The position numbers and the translations under genes are program-made. Below the pieces are notes generated by a model, which made no database searches, was not told where the DNA came from, and worked only from the letters and a program-made list of their open reading frames with translations. This document shows, in pieces, positions 29,773-37,341 of a stretch of 40,398 nt of DNA. Where the stretch lies: NCBI RefSeq assembly GCF_000717185.1, contig NZ_JNYE01000071.1, positions 1 through 40,398 of the forward strand. The letters run 5' to 3'. This DNA is from Kitasatospora phosalacinea (GTDB taxonomy: Bacteria; Actinomycetota; Actinomycetes; Streptomycetales; Streptomycetaceae). How positions within the stretch are numbered: the stretch's first letter is position 1; each line of letters opens with the position of its first letter.

Positions 29773-30552
29773 TCAGGGGCGGGCGGGCTTGCGGGCCTCG
29801 AAGAGGGTGCGGGACATGGTGGAGACGAACGGGCCCTCGCGCTCGATCCGCTCGTGCAGGTCGCGCAGCCGCCCGCGGTAGCGGTCGACCGTGAAGTCCG
29901 GCACCGTCCAGACCACCTTGCGCAGGAACCAGACCACCGCGCCGACGTCGGAGAACTCCAGGCGCAGCCGCTCGTTGCGGCACTGCACCACCTCCAGCCC
30001 CGCCGCCCGGGCCTGCGCGGCCTCCACCTCGTGCTCGCGGGCGGTGGGCACGGCGAACGGCCCGAGGAGGAACGCGCTGAGCTCGACGTTGGTGCGCCCG
30101 CCCACGTGCTGCGCGAAGTAGGTGCCGCCGGGGGCCAGCACCCGGGCGATCTCCGGGAAGTCCACCCGGGCCGGGTGGCGGCTGGTCACCAGGTCGAAGG
30201 CGCCGTCCGCGAACGGCAGCGGCGCGTCCTGCGGCGAGGCGACCAGGAGGGCGCCCAGCGGGTGCAGCAGCCGGGTCGCCCGGGCGGCGTTCGGCGGCCA
30301 GCCCTCGGTCGCCGCCAGGGTCGGCGGGAAGTTCGCCGCGCCCGCGCCCGCGAGCACCTCGCCGCCGCCGGTCTGCACGTCCAGCGCCGCGGAGGCGGCC
30401 GCGAGCCGCTCGCCCAGCAGCCGCTGGTACCCCCAGGAGGGGCGCTGCTCGGTGGCCCGGCCGTCGAGCCAGCCGAAGTCCCACCCCTCGACGGGGGCGG
30501 CCGCGGCTTCGTCGACCAGGGCGTCGAACGTTCGGTGCGTCGATCGGTCCAT
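29773..30552 (-). CDS. SAM-dependent methyltransferase
   Basis: The product is 259 residues from ATG 30552 (30561 is an alternative). DVQTGGGEVLAGAGAANFPPTLAATEGWPPNAARATRLL is a divergent motif I/II region in which GGGE replaces GxGxG. PLPFADGAFDLVTSRHPARVDFPEIARVLAPGGTYFAQHVGG forms motifs III-V. The C-terminal CRNERLRLEFSDVGAVVWFLRKVVWTVPDFTVDRYRGRLRDLHERI is typical of a conserved actinobacterial methyltransferase group. The substrate is unknown. It points away from the hypothetical gene at 30866 across a 313-bp gap. Confidence 0.85.
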   Translation of the reverse strand: MDRSTHRTFDALVDEAAAAPVEGWDFGWLDGRATEQRPSWGYQRLLGERLAAASAALDVQTGGGEVLAGAGAANFPPTLAATEGWPPNAARATRLLHPLGALLVASPQDAPLPFADGAFDLVTSRHPARVDFPEIARVLAPGGTYFAQHVGGRTNVELSAFLLGPFAVPTAREHEVEAAQARAAGLEVVQCRNERLRLEFSDVGAVVWFLRKVVWTVPDFTVDRYRGRLRDLHERIEREGPFVSTMSRTLFEARKPARP

Positions 30553-30865
30553 GACGAGCATCCAAGCACGTCGGAGCCGGTGCGCCGAGGGATTTAACGG
30601 CCCGTGGGATCTTCCCGGCAGGCATGGGCGACCTGCCGGACGAGGTCGAGCGCCGCCGGGCCGCCGAGGGGTGCGAGCGCGCCTTCGTCCTCGACGGCGC
30701 GGTATTCGGCGAGCTCGGCGGGCGGTGCCCGCTGAGCGCCCGGGCGTCCGGTCGCCGCCGCGAGGCCCGGCCCGGGAACCTTCCCCGCGCCGGGCCTCGT
30801 CGTACCCGCAGGAAGGGGCCGGGGCGGGTGACGCGGCGGCCGGGGGCTCGGGCATCATCGTCCGC
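30553..30865. other. Divergent intergenic region
   Basis: 313 bp between the methyltransferase and the small gene at 30866. A frame at 30624-30735 (MGDLPDEVERRRAAEGCERAFVLDGAVFGELGGRCPLS) looks protein-like at first but then turns into Arg/Gly-rich sequence, so it may be a decayed fragment. An A/T-containing spot (GATTTAACGG, 30590-30599) lies 38 bp upstream of the methyltransferase start. Confidence 0.4.
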
Positions 30866-31165
30866 ATGAGCGACACGCACGATGACCAGCTGGCCACCCT
30901 CTGGCAGGGGTTCCTCGACCTGCCCTTCCCGCAGAGCTGCTACCGGCGCTCGCCCGCCGGCGAGGACCTGGTGCTGCTAGACAGCCATCTGGCCGGCTGC
31001 GTGTCCGCCGCGTTGACCGGCCCGCTGGACGAACGCCGCAGAGCGGCCCTGCGCACCGGCATAGCGACCGTCCACCGGATCCTGCCCGAACTCGCCGACG
31101 ACCCCGAGGCCGCCGACTACTTCACCCGCCTGCGCGAACTGGCCGTGCTGGCGGGCGGACGCTGA
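30866..31165 (+). CDS. Small conserved-looking hypothetical protein
   Basis: The 99-residue helical protein reads MSDTHDDQLATLWQGFLDLPFPQSCYRRSPAGEDLVLLDSHLAGCVSAALTG..., ending YFTRLRELAVLAGGR. Two Cys and repeated Leu/Asp patterns suggest a compact helical bundle. I recognise no family. No standard ribosome-binding site precedes the ATG; CATCAT lies 7 nt upstream, so leaderless translation is possible. A strong hairpin follows the stop. Confidence 0.65.
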   Translation: MSDTHDDQLATLWQGFLDLPFPQSCYRRSPAGEDLVLLDSHLAGCVSAALTGPLDERRRAALRTGIATVHRILPELADDPEAADYFTRLRELAVLAGGR

Positions 31166-31183
31166 GCCTCCGCCGGGCGCGCC

Positions 31184-31218
31184 GTCGGGCCCGTACGGAG
31201 CTTCCGTACGGGCCCGAC
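31184..31218. terminator. Perfect 16-bp hairpin terminator
   Basis: GTCGGGCCCGTACGGA (31184-31199) pairs perfectly with 31203-31218 around a GCT loop, 18 bp after the stop of the small gene. There is no U tract. It marks the end of that transcription unit and the edge of the ABC-ATPase relic. Confidence 0.75.
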
Positions 31219-31254
31219 GCGGTTCCGGGCGGCCCTACTCGGCGGCGCCGGAGG

Positions 31255-31707
31255 AGCGGCGGCGAACGCGCCCGGGTCGCCCTGGCCCGGATCCTCGCCC
31301 GGGACACCGCGCCGCTGCCGCTCGACGACCCCGCCGCCGCGCTCGGCCTGCACCACCAGGAACTCGTGTTGCGGATCGCCCGGGAACGTGCCGCCGCCGG
31401 GTGCGGCGTGGTCGTCGTCCTGCACGACCTCACCCTCGCCGCCGCGCCCGCCGACCGGATCGCCCTGCTGGACGCCGGACGCACCGTCGCCACCGGCCCC
31501 ACCTGCGACGTCCTGGACGCCGACCGGCTCACCCGGGTCTACCGCCACCCCGTCGAAGTCCTGGCGCACCCGCGCGGGGGCGCGCCGATCGTGCTGCCCG
31601 AGCGCCCCCTGCGGAGCAGATTGACGGATCGTCGGCCCGGGAAGACCTCCCAACGGTGGACGACCGAACGGGCGGGATCCGGGCCGGGGCGCGGTCCGGG
31701 CGGGTGA
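31255..31707 (+). pseudogene. ABC-transporter ATPase relic (heme importer HmuV-like)
   Basis: The frame begins exactly at the ABC signature, SGGERARVALARILAR, and continues with a degraded Walker B (PLPLDDPAAALG instead of LLLLDEPTAALD). HHQELVLRIARERAAAGCGVVVVLHDLTLAAAPADRIALLDAGR holds the switch His in LHD, and TRVYRHPVEVLAHP...IVLPERP is the HmuV-type C-terminus. The Walker A half is missing and there is no start codon; the upstream boundary is a hairpin. Extra sequence runs past the normal end to a TGA at 31705-31707. No permease or binding-protein gene is nearby. Confidence 0.75.
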
Positions 31708-31794
31708 CCCGGGCGATCCGAGCACATGACCGAGCCGGGCACGGGTAACCGCACCAGCAGGAACCGGACCACCCGGACACCCGGAGGCACCACG

Positions 31795-31914
31795 ATGACC
31801 CTCACCATGGCCCTGCTGCTCACCCCCCTGATCGTCGCCGCGGCCGTCACCGCGACCCGCACCCCGGCCCGCCGCGGCCGCCACCGCGCCGCCCCGCGCG
31901 GCCGCCAGTCCTGA
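31795..31914 (+). CDS. Single-pass 39-residue membrane peptide
   Basis: MTLTMALLLTPLIVAAAVTATRTPARRGRHRAAPRGRQS: one transmembrane helix followed by an Arg-rich cytosolic tail, consistent with N-out or a small membrane anchor. CCGGAGG lies at the right distance before ATG 31795, a strong ribosome-binding site that favours this start over the upstream ATG 31726. No family is recognised, and no transporter gene is adjacent that would suggest a KdpF-like role. Confidence 0.45.
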   Translation: MTLTMALLLTPLIVAAAVTATRTPARRGRHRAAPRGRQS

Positions 31915-31977
31915 CCGCCGGACTCCGGCTCGGGAAGCGGGCCGTCGTCGGGCAAGTACCCGGGACCTGGCCGGTAG

Positions 31978-32166
31978 GTCCGGCGGTCCGGCGGTCCTGC
32001 GGGACGGGCGGCCGGTCCCCGCTCCCGGCCGCCCGGGCCCGGCTCCGCCCGTCACGCCGAACTCGTCGTCGCCGCCGTCCTGGACGCCGATGCGTTGTGG
32101 GCGGAGCACGGGGAGGACACCCAACTGCACTTCCTGATCCACGACCTGACGCCCGTCACGGGCTGA
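31978..32166 (+). other. Open 3' gene fragment without start
   Basis: The last 40 codons (HAELVVAAVLDADALWAEHGEDTQLHFLIHDLTPVTG-stop at 32164-32166) look like the end of a real protein. The frame upstream is compositionally odd and lacks any ATG/GTG start after the TAG at 31975. It is probably a relic; the family is not recognised. Its end overlaps the CGNR gene by 11 nt. Confidence 0.35.
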
Positions 32167-32701
32167 CCCCGCCTCGGCGGCGGTGGGCGGCCACCCGGGT
32201 GCGGGAGGCGCAGGTGGGGGAGCAGTAGCGGCGCGGGCTGCCGGGGCCGGTGTGCAGGTGGAGGGTGCGGCAGCCGGTGGCCGCGCACTCGCCCCAGGGC
32301 GGGCGGCCGTGCTCGGTCAGCAGGTGGGCCAGAGCCAGGGCGCTCGACGCCAGGAACCACTCGCCCCAGCCGGCGTCCTCGCGGTCCGCGTGCAGGTGCC
32401 AGGAGTGGCCGCCGTGCCGGGACAGCCGGGGCGCCACGGCGTGCTCGGCCAGGACCGCGTTCAGGGCGGCCGCCGCCAGGTCCGGATCCGGCTCGGCGAG
32501 CAGGTCGGCCATCCGCCGGGCGGCGTCCCGCAGTTCGCGCAGGTCGGCGGCGGAGAACCCGTCCGGCGCCAGCTCCTGCGGACGCTCGCCGTGGCGCACC
32601 AGCAGCGCCGTCGCCACCTCGCGGGGCAGTTCGGGGTGGGCACGGACGGCGTTCGCCAGGTCGATCGCGCGCTGGGCGGTGCTGAAGCCGCGGCTGCTCA
32701 T
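32156..32701 (-). CDS. ABATE/CGNR zinc-finger protein (putative regulator)
   Basis: The product is 181 residues from ATG 32701. The N-terminal domain has AIDLANAVRAHPELP and the later DLRELRDAARRMADLLA, the ABATE pattern. The C-terminal CGNR-type zinc finger reads CAATGCRTLHLHTGPGSPRRYCSPTCASRTRVAAHRRR, with ligands in CAATGC and CSPTC. These proteins are thought to bind DNA and often sit divergently from transporters. Here the neighbour on the other side of a 96-bp gap with clear dyads is an MFS exporter, so it probably controls that gene. Confidence 0.85.
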   Translation of the reverse strand: MSSRGFSTAQRAIDLANAVRAHPELPREVATALLVRHGERPQELAPDGFSAADLRELRDAARRMADLLAEPDPDLAAAALNAVLAEHAVAPRLSRHGGHSWHLHADREDAGWGEWFLASSALALAHLLTEHGRPPWGECAATGCRTLHLHTGPGSPRRYCSPTCASRTRVAAHRRRGGVSP

Positions 32702-32741
32702 GCAGGTGCCTTCCTGGGGCCGGTTCCGGCGGGCGGGGGGC

Positions 32742-32784
32742 TTGCGTTCCGCCCGGGTAACGCCTTTTGATGGTAAGCCGTTAC
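32742..32784 (+). promoter_or_regulatory. Divergent promoter/operator between CGNR and MFS genes
   Basis: TTGCGT (32742-32747) and TTTGAT (32766-32771) are 18 bp apart and point to the MFS gene. GTAACG (32757-32762) and CGTTAC (32779-32784) form an inverted repeat, and GGTAA is directly repeated (32756, 32772). These are candidate sites for the CGNR regulator. Confidence 0.45.
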
Positions 32785-32797
32785 GGGGGGTGCCGGA

Positions 32798-34429
32798 ATG
32801 CTGCTGCGCTACACGCTCGTCGCGTTCCTCGCCCGGCTGGCCGACGAGGGCGCCGCCGTGGCGATGGTCCTGCTCGCCCTGCACCGCACGGGCAGCGCGG
32901 CATCCGGCGCGTTCGTGCTCGCGGCCTGGACGGCCCCGCACGTGCTGGCCGCACCGCCGGCCGGAGCCCTCGCCGCCCGCACCCACCGCCCCCGGCTCCT
33001 GCACGCCGCCGCGCTCGGCGTCCTCGCCGCGGCCGTGGCCGTCCTCGCCGCCGCCCTCGGCCGCCTCCCGCTCCCGCTCGTCCTCGCCGTCGCCGCGCTC
33101 GGCGGCTGCTGCGGGCCCGTCGTCTCCGGCGGACTCTCCGCCCTGCTCACCCGGCTGCCGTCGGGCGGGGCGCAGGTGGAGGGGAGGGCGGAGGGGAAGG
33201 CAGAGCAGGTGGAGGGGAAGGCGGAGCGGGGGGAAGCGGGGCGGGGGGAAGCGGGGCGGGCGCGGGCACAGGCGTGGGACGCGGTGACGTACAACGCCGC
33301 CGCCGTGGCCGGGCCCGGACTCGTCGCGCTGCTCGCCGCCTTCGGCTCCCCGGCCGCCGCGATGCCGGTGCTGGCGGCCGCCGCCGGGTGCGCGGCCGTC
33401 CTGACCACCCTGCTGCCACCGATCGCGCCCCTCGGCGGGCCGCCGCCCGGTCGGCTGCGCCGGGAACTGGCGGAGGGGCTGCGGACAGTGTGGGGGCGGC
33501 CCGAACTGCGGGCCGTCACCGCGGCCACCTGCCTGGCCTTCCTCGGCCTCGGCGGGCTGACCGCGACGGGTGTCCTGCTCGCCGGGCACCTGGGCCGGGC
33601 GAGCGCGGGCGGCCTGCTGCTGACCGCGTTCGCACTCGGTGCGCTGGCCGGGACGCTGCTGCTCACCCGGCCGTGGGCGCGGGCGGCGCCGCGACGGCTG
33701 GCCGTGGCCGGCCTGGTGGGAACGGGCGCCGGGCTCGCGGTGGCGGCGGCGGTGCCGGTGCTGCCGGTGGCGGTCGGCTGCTTCGCGGTGGCGGGCGCGT
33801 GCGACGGCCTCGTCCTGACGGCGACGCTGCGGATCCGCGCCGCCCACTCCCCGCCGCACCGGCTGGCGCAGGTGTTCACGCTGGGAGCCGGGCTGAAGGT
33901 GTCCGCCGCCGCGGTCGGCTCCGCCCTCGCCGGAACGGCCACGGCCGCCACCGCGCCCCGGTACCTGCTCGGCATCGCCGCGCTGCAACTGGCGGCCGCA
34001 CTGCTGTACACCGCGCTCGGGCGCGGCGCGCGGAGCCGACCCGGCGCGCGGAGCCGACCCGGCGTCAGGGGGCGGCCGGGAGGAAGGACGGCGGGACGAG
34101 GTCGCCGACCGCGAAGGGGGCGACGGTGCCGTCGGGGCGGATCGCCTCGAGGACGAACTCCGGGACGGTCAGGTCGAAGCGGTGCCAGTCGGCGGTCTCG
34201 CTCAGGGCGAGGACCGGCCAGGTGTCCGGGCGCGCCGCACCGGGGAGCCAGAAGAAGGTGTCGCCGTGGCAGGTGCCGCCCCACGGGACCGGGCCGCCCG
34301 GTTCGCCGGGCGGCGGGTAGGGGTGCAGCAGGTCGGCGGCGGCGGGGGAGAACCAGGCGGCCCGTGCGCGGGCGAGCGAGTGGGGCGTCCGCTCGTCGCC
34401 GGGTCCGTGGACCAGCAGGTACCGGCTGA
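32798..34429 (+). CDS. MFS transporter with an Arg-rich antisense-overlapping tail
   Basis: The 543-codon frame encodes about 12 hydrophobic helices over its first 410 residues: LVAFLARLADEGAAVAMVLLAL is helix 1, with a conserved acidic residue, and LLAAFGSPAAAMPVLAAAAG and VAVGCFAVAGACDGLVLTATLRI are later ones. The central cytosolic loop (VEGRAEGKAEQVEGKAERGEAGRGEAG) is a repeat expansion. After LLYTALGRGARSRPGARSRPG the frame has no stop and runs 365 bp antisense to the SMI1/KNR4 gene, adding about 120 Arg/Gly-rich residues to a TGA at 34427-34429. That tail is probably the result of a lost stop codon. A drug-efflux role is likely from the family; the substrate is unknown. Confidence 0.75.
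   Translation: MLLRYTLVAFLARLADEGAAVAMVLLALHRTGSAASGAFVLAAWTAPHVLAAPPAGALAARTHRPRLLHAAALGVLAAAVAVLAAALGRLPLPLVLAVAALGGCCGPVVSGGLSALLTRLPSGGAQVEGRAEGKAEQVEGKAERGEAGRGEAGRARAQAWDAVTYNAAAVAGPGLVALLAAFGSPAAAMPVLAAAAGCAAVLTTLLPPIAPLGGPPPGRLRRELAEGLRTVWGRPELRAVTAATCLAFLGLGGLTATGVLLAGHLGRASAGGLLLTAFALGALAGTLLLTRPWARAAPRRLAVAGLVGTGAGLAVAAAVPVLPVAVGCFAVAGACDGLVLTATLRIRAAHSPPHRLAQVFTLGAGLKVSAAAVGSALAGTATAATAPRYLLGIAALQLAAALLYTALGRGARSRPGARSRPGVRGRPGGRTAGRGRRPRRGRRCRRGGSPRGRTPGRSGRSGASRRSRSGRGPARCPGAPHRGARRRCRRGRCRPTGPGRPVRRAAGRGAAGRRRRGRTRRPVRGRASGASARRRVRGPAGTG
33171..33271 (+). repeat. Polypurine minisatellite in the MFS central loop
   Basis: Tandem GGTGGAGGGGAAGGCGGAG- and GGGGGGAAGCGGGGC-type units make up 100 bp of nearly pure purine. 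It remains in frame, adding a hydrophilic loop between helices 6 and 7. It is similar in style to the linker repeat at 15000. Confidence 0.7.
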
Positions 34430-34580
34430 ACTCGCCGGGGCCGAAGGTCTCCGCGAGCTCCTTGAAGGAGGCGGGGACGGGCAGGCCGAGGCGCCGTTCG
34501 ACGGGGAGCCAGTCGGTGGCGGTGGCCCGGCGGCGGGTCCAGCGGGTCAGTGCGGCGAGTTCGGCCACGGCGGGGGTCAT
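34065..34580 (-). CDS. SMI1/KNR4-family protein
   Basis: The 171-residue product contains DWLPVERRLGLPVPASFKELAETFGPGEFSRYLLVHGP, the N-terminal core of the SMI1/KNR4 (SUKH) fold. The later FFWLPGAARPDTWPVLALSETADWHRFDLTVPEFVLEAI is the typical second half. Bacterial members often act as immunity proteins for polymorphic toxins, but no toxin gene is nearby. It starts at ATG 34580, overlapping the stop of the TetR gene by 4 nt, so the two are one operon. The MFS frame runs antisense through two thirds of it. Confidence 0.8.
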   Translation of the reverse strand: MTPAVAELAALTRWTRRRATATDWLPVERRLGLPVPASFKELAETFGPGEFSRYLLVHGPGDERTPHSLARARAAWFSPAAADLLHPYPPPGEPGGPVPWGGTCHGDTFFWLPGAARPDTWPVLALSETADWHRFDLTVPEFVLEAIRPDGTVAPFAVGDLVPPSFLPAAP

Positions 34581-35287
34581 CGGGCGGGGGCCCCGGTGCG
34601 CCGGTCGATCAGGGCGGCGAGGCCGTCGAGGATGCGGGCCAGGCCGAAGTCGAAGGCGTTGTCGCGGCCCTCGGGGGGTTCGGCGAGGGCGGCGGCCAGG
34701 GCGGGGTAGCGGGTGGCGTGGGTGTGGATCAACGGCACCAGGGCGTGCAGGAGTTCGGCCTCGGGGGAGCCGGTGGCGGACTGGCGGTGCTGGGCGGCGA
34801 GGGTGCGGACGTGGCCGATGAGCAGGACGGCGGCGTCCATGCGTTCGGCGCCGGACAGGCCGTGGCCGTCGAGGGCGGCCACCACGCTCTCCAGCCAGGC
34901 GAGTTCGCGCGGGCCGGTGGGGCGGGGGGCGGCGAGGGCGTCCAGCAGCCAGGGGCGGGCGGTGAGGACGGCGGACATCCGGTGCGTCCAGTCGGTGAGC
35001 TGTTCGCGCCAGGGGGCGTCGCTCGGGGGCGGGGGGTCGCCCGCGGCGTGCTCGACCATCAGGGCGACGAGTTCGGCCTTGCCCGGGACGTAGCGGTACA
35101 GCGCCATCTTGGTGTGGCCGAGCAGCCCCGCGACCCGCTGCATGGAGAGCGCGGCCAGGCCCTCGGCGTCCGCGATCTCGATCCCGGCGCGGGCGATCGA
35201 CTCCAGGGTGAGGCCCGGTTTCGGCCCCCTGGTCGGGCGGGCGGGCGGTTCCCACAGCAGCCGCAGCGCCGGGTGCGGTTCGGTCAC
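34577..35287 (-). CDS. TetR-family regulator (TetR_C type)
   Basis: The product is 236 residues from GTG 35287, after GGAGGAGG. The HTH reads TLESIARAGIEIADAEGLAALSMQRVAGLLGHTKMALYRYVPGKAELVALMVEHA, the variant typical of the subgroup with the tetracycline-repressor C-terminal domain (DWTHRMSAVLTARPWLLDALAAPRPTGPRELAWLESVVAALDGHGLSG). It is divergent from a FAD monooxygenase and separated from it by a clear operator. By analogy with TetR/TetX-like pairs it should bind a small aromatic ligand and derepress the monooxygenase. Confidence 0.9.
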   Translation of the reverse strand: MTEPHPALRLLWEPPARPTRGPKPGLTLESIARAGIEIADAEGLAALSMQRVAGLLGHTKMALYRYVPGKAELVALMVEHAAGDPPPPSDAPWREQLTDWTHRMSAVLTARPWLLDALAAPRPTGPRELAWLESVVAALDGHGLSGAERMDAAVLLIGHVRTLAAQHRQSATGSPEAELLHALVPLIHTHATRYPALAAALAEPPEGRDNAFDFGLARILDGLAALIDRRTGAPAR

Positions 35288-35314
35288 GGCCCCTCCTCCT
35301 GCCACCGGCCGGCC

Positions 35315-35375
35315 TTGTGCGCGGCCCAGAACTGCGTCTACCGTACACAGCATCGAACTGTGTCCACTGGACGCA
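35315..35375 (+). promoter_or_regulatory. FAD-monooxygenase promoter with concentric TetR operator
   Basis: TTGTGC (35315-35320) and TACCGT (35339-35344) form a promoter with an 18-bp spacer. Overlapping it are two nested inverted repeats sharing the same centre (35354): TGCGTC/GACGCA (35333-35338, 35370-35375) and ACACAG/CTGTGT (35345-35350, 35358-35363). They are almost certainly the binding site of the divergent TetR protein. Confidence 0.75.
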
Positions 35376-35395
35376 ATTAAGGGAGAGGAACCCCC

Positions 35396-36595
35396 GTGCG
35401 GATCCTGATCTCCGGCGCCGGCATCGGCGGCCCCGCGCTCGCGCACTGGCTCGCCCGGTACGGGCACCGGCCCACCGTGGTCGAACTCGCCCCCGCCCTG
35501 CGGGCCGGCGGGCAGGCCGTCGACTTCCGCGGACCCACCCACCTGACCGTGCTGCGCCGGATGGGCCTGCTGGACGACCTGCGCGAACGGCAGACCGGCG
35601 GCACCCCGATGACCTTCACCGACCTGCGCGGCCGCACCCGGCTGCACCTGCCCGCCGAGTTCGCCGGGGGCGAGGTGGAGATCCGGCGCGGCGAACTCGT
35701 CCGCCTGCTGCACCGGCACAGCGCCCCCGGCACCGAGTACCTGTTCGGCGACACCGTCACCGCCCTGCGGCAGGACGCCGACGGCGTCGACGTCGCCTTC
35801 CGGCACGGGCCCGACCGCCGCTTCGACCTGGTGGTCGGCGCCGACGGCCTGCACTCCCGCGTCCGCGCCCTCGCCTTCGGCCCCGAACGGCAGTACGTCC
35901 GCCACCTCGGCTACTACGCCGCCACCTGGCCCTTCGCCAACCGCCTCGGCCTGCCCGTCGGAACCACCGGCGCCAACACCCCCGGCCGGCTCGCCGCCGC
36001 CGGAGCCGACCCCCGCGACCCCGAACGGGCCGGAGCCTTCCTGCTGTTCGCCTCGCCCGAACTCGTCCTCGACCGGCACGACCCCGCCGCGCTCAAGGCC
36101 CTGCTGCGCGCACGCTTCGCCGACCTGCCGCACCCCGTCCCGCAGCTGCTCGCCACCCTCGACGAGGTCGCCGACCGCGACCTGTACGTCGACTCGATCA
36201 GCCGCGCCGACGTCCCCGCCTGGTCCGACGGGCGGATCGCCCTGCTCGGCGACGCCGCCTGCGGCGCCACCATCGGCGGCATGGGCACCGGCACCGCCCT
36301 GGTCGCCGCGTACGTCCTGGCCGCCGAACTCGCCCGCGCCGACGGCGACCACCGCGCCGCCCTCGCCCGCTACGAGCGCACCGTCCGCCCCTACGCCGAA
36401 CGCTGCCAGCGCGGCGGCGACCGCACCGGCCCCTTCCTCGCCCCGCGCACCGCCCGCGGGCTGTGGCTGCGCAACACCCTGCTGAGCCGGCCCGCCCTGC
36501 TCAACCGGATGCTCGCCCTGGGGGAGGACGCCGCCACCCTCGACCTGCCCGAACCCGCCCGCGAGCCGCAGGAACGGGGTGCGGCCGAGCGGTAG
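35396..36595 (+). CDS. FAD-dependent aromatic monooxygenase
   Basis: The 399-residue group A flavoprotein monooxygenase has the FAD-binding loop ISGAGIGGPALAHWLARYG at the N-terminus, DLVVGADGLHSRVR (DG motif) near 150, and IALLGDAACGATIGGMGTGTAL (GD motif) near 285. The C-terminal part is short, as in TetX-like and rifampicin-monooxygenase-like antibiotic-modifying enzymes. It hydroxylates small aromatic or polyketide substrates using NAD(P)H; the actual substrate is not known. GTG 35396 follows GGGAGAGG. The TetR operator upstream indicates substrate-inducible expression. Confidence 0.9.
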   Translation: MRILISGAGIGGPALAHWLARYGHRPTVVELAPALRAGGQAVDFRGPTHLTVLRRMGLLDDLRERQTGGTPMTFTDLRGRTRLHLPAEFAGGEVEIRRGELVRLLHRHSAPGTEYLFGDTVTALRQDADGVDVAFRHGPDRRFDLVVGADGLHSRVRALAFGPERQYVRHLGYYAATWPFANRLGLPVGTTGANTPGRLAAAGADPRDPERAGAFLLFASPELVLDRHDPAALKALLRARFADLPHPVPQLLATLDEVADRDLYVDSISRADVPAWSDGRIALLGDAACGATIGGMGTGTALVAAYVLAAELARADGDHRAALARYERTVRPYAERCQRGGDRTGPFLAPRTARGLWLRNTLLSRPALLNRMLALGEDAATLDLPEPAREPQERGAAER

Positions 36596-36604
36596 CCTCA
36601 TTCC

Positions 36605-37294
36605 ATGGAACAGGCGAGGAACGAGGTGAGCGCCGTGGCGGACCGGACCGCGAAGAGCGAGCTGTACGAGGCGTTCGCCGCCACCGGCAAGGCCCTCTCC
36701 AACGGCAAACGGCTCGAACTGCTCGACCTGCTCGCCCAGGGCGAACGCACCGTCGAAGCCCTCGCCCGCACCGCCGGACTCAACCTCACCACCGCCTCCG
36801 CCCACCTGCAGACCCTCAAGCAGGCCGGGCTCGTCGCCACCCGCCGCGACGGCGTCCGCATCCACTACCGCCTCGCCGGGGACGACGTCGCCGCCCTCTA
36901 CGACCAGCTCCGCCGCGTCGCCGCCCGCCACCAGGCCGCCGTCGCCCCCGCCCGCACCGCCTACCTCGGCCCGGAGGAGGACGACACCCTCACCCGGGAC
37001 GAGATGCGCACCCTGCTGGCCACCGGACGGGTCGTCACCCTCGACGTCCGCCCCGCCGAGGAGTACGCCGCCGGGCACATCCCCGGCGCGCTCTCCATCC
37101 CCGTCGAGGAACTCGCCGACCGGATCGGTGAACTCCCCGCCGACACCGAGGTCGTCGTCTACTGCCGCGGCGCCTACTGCGCCCTCGCCCACGACGCCGT
37201 CCGCCTGCTGCGCGCCCGCGGCCGCCGCGCCCTGCGGCTCGACGACGGCATGCTCGAATGGCGCCTCGCCGAACTGCCGGTCGACGCCGCCTGA
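36605..37294 (+). CDS. ArsR-type regulator fused to a rhodanese domain
   Basis: Of 229 residues, 15-95 form an ArsR winged helix (GKRLELLDLLAQGERTVEALARTAGLNLTTASAHLQTLKQAGLVATRRDGVRIHYRLAG). Residues 130-225 are a rhodanese domain (VVTLDVRPAEEYAAGHIPGALSIPVEEL, VVVYCRGAYCALAHDAV), with the active-site Cys187 and a second Cys192. There are no Cys residues in the HTH half, so a metal or persulfide sensor of the SqrR type in that domain is excluded; sensing would have to go through the rhodanese Cys. TAGCCT ends 6 nt before the ATG, suggesting a leaderless mRNA 9 bp after the monooxygenase stop. Confidence 0.88.
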   Translation: MEQARNEVSAVADRTAKSELYEAFAATGKALSNGKRLELLDLLAQGERTVEALARTAGLNLTTASAHLQTLKQAGLVATRRDGVRIHYRLAGDDVAALYDQLRRVAARHQAAVAPARTAYLGPEEDDTLTRDEMRTLLATGRVVTLDVRPAEEYAAGHIPGALSIPVEELADRIGELPADTEVVVYCRGAYCALAHDAVRLLRARGRRALRLDDGMLEWRLAELPVDAA

Positions 37295-37341
37295 GGCCGA
37301 ACCCGGCCGTACGCTAGGGGAGTCGAGCAGCGGCGAAGGGC

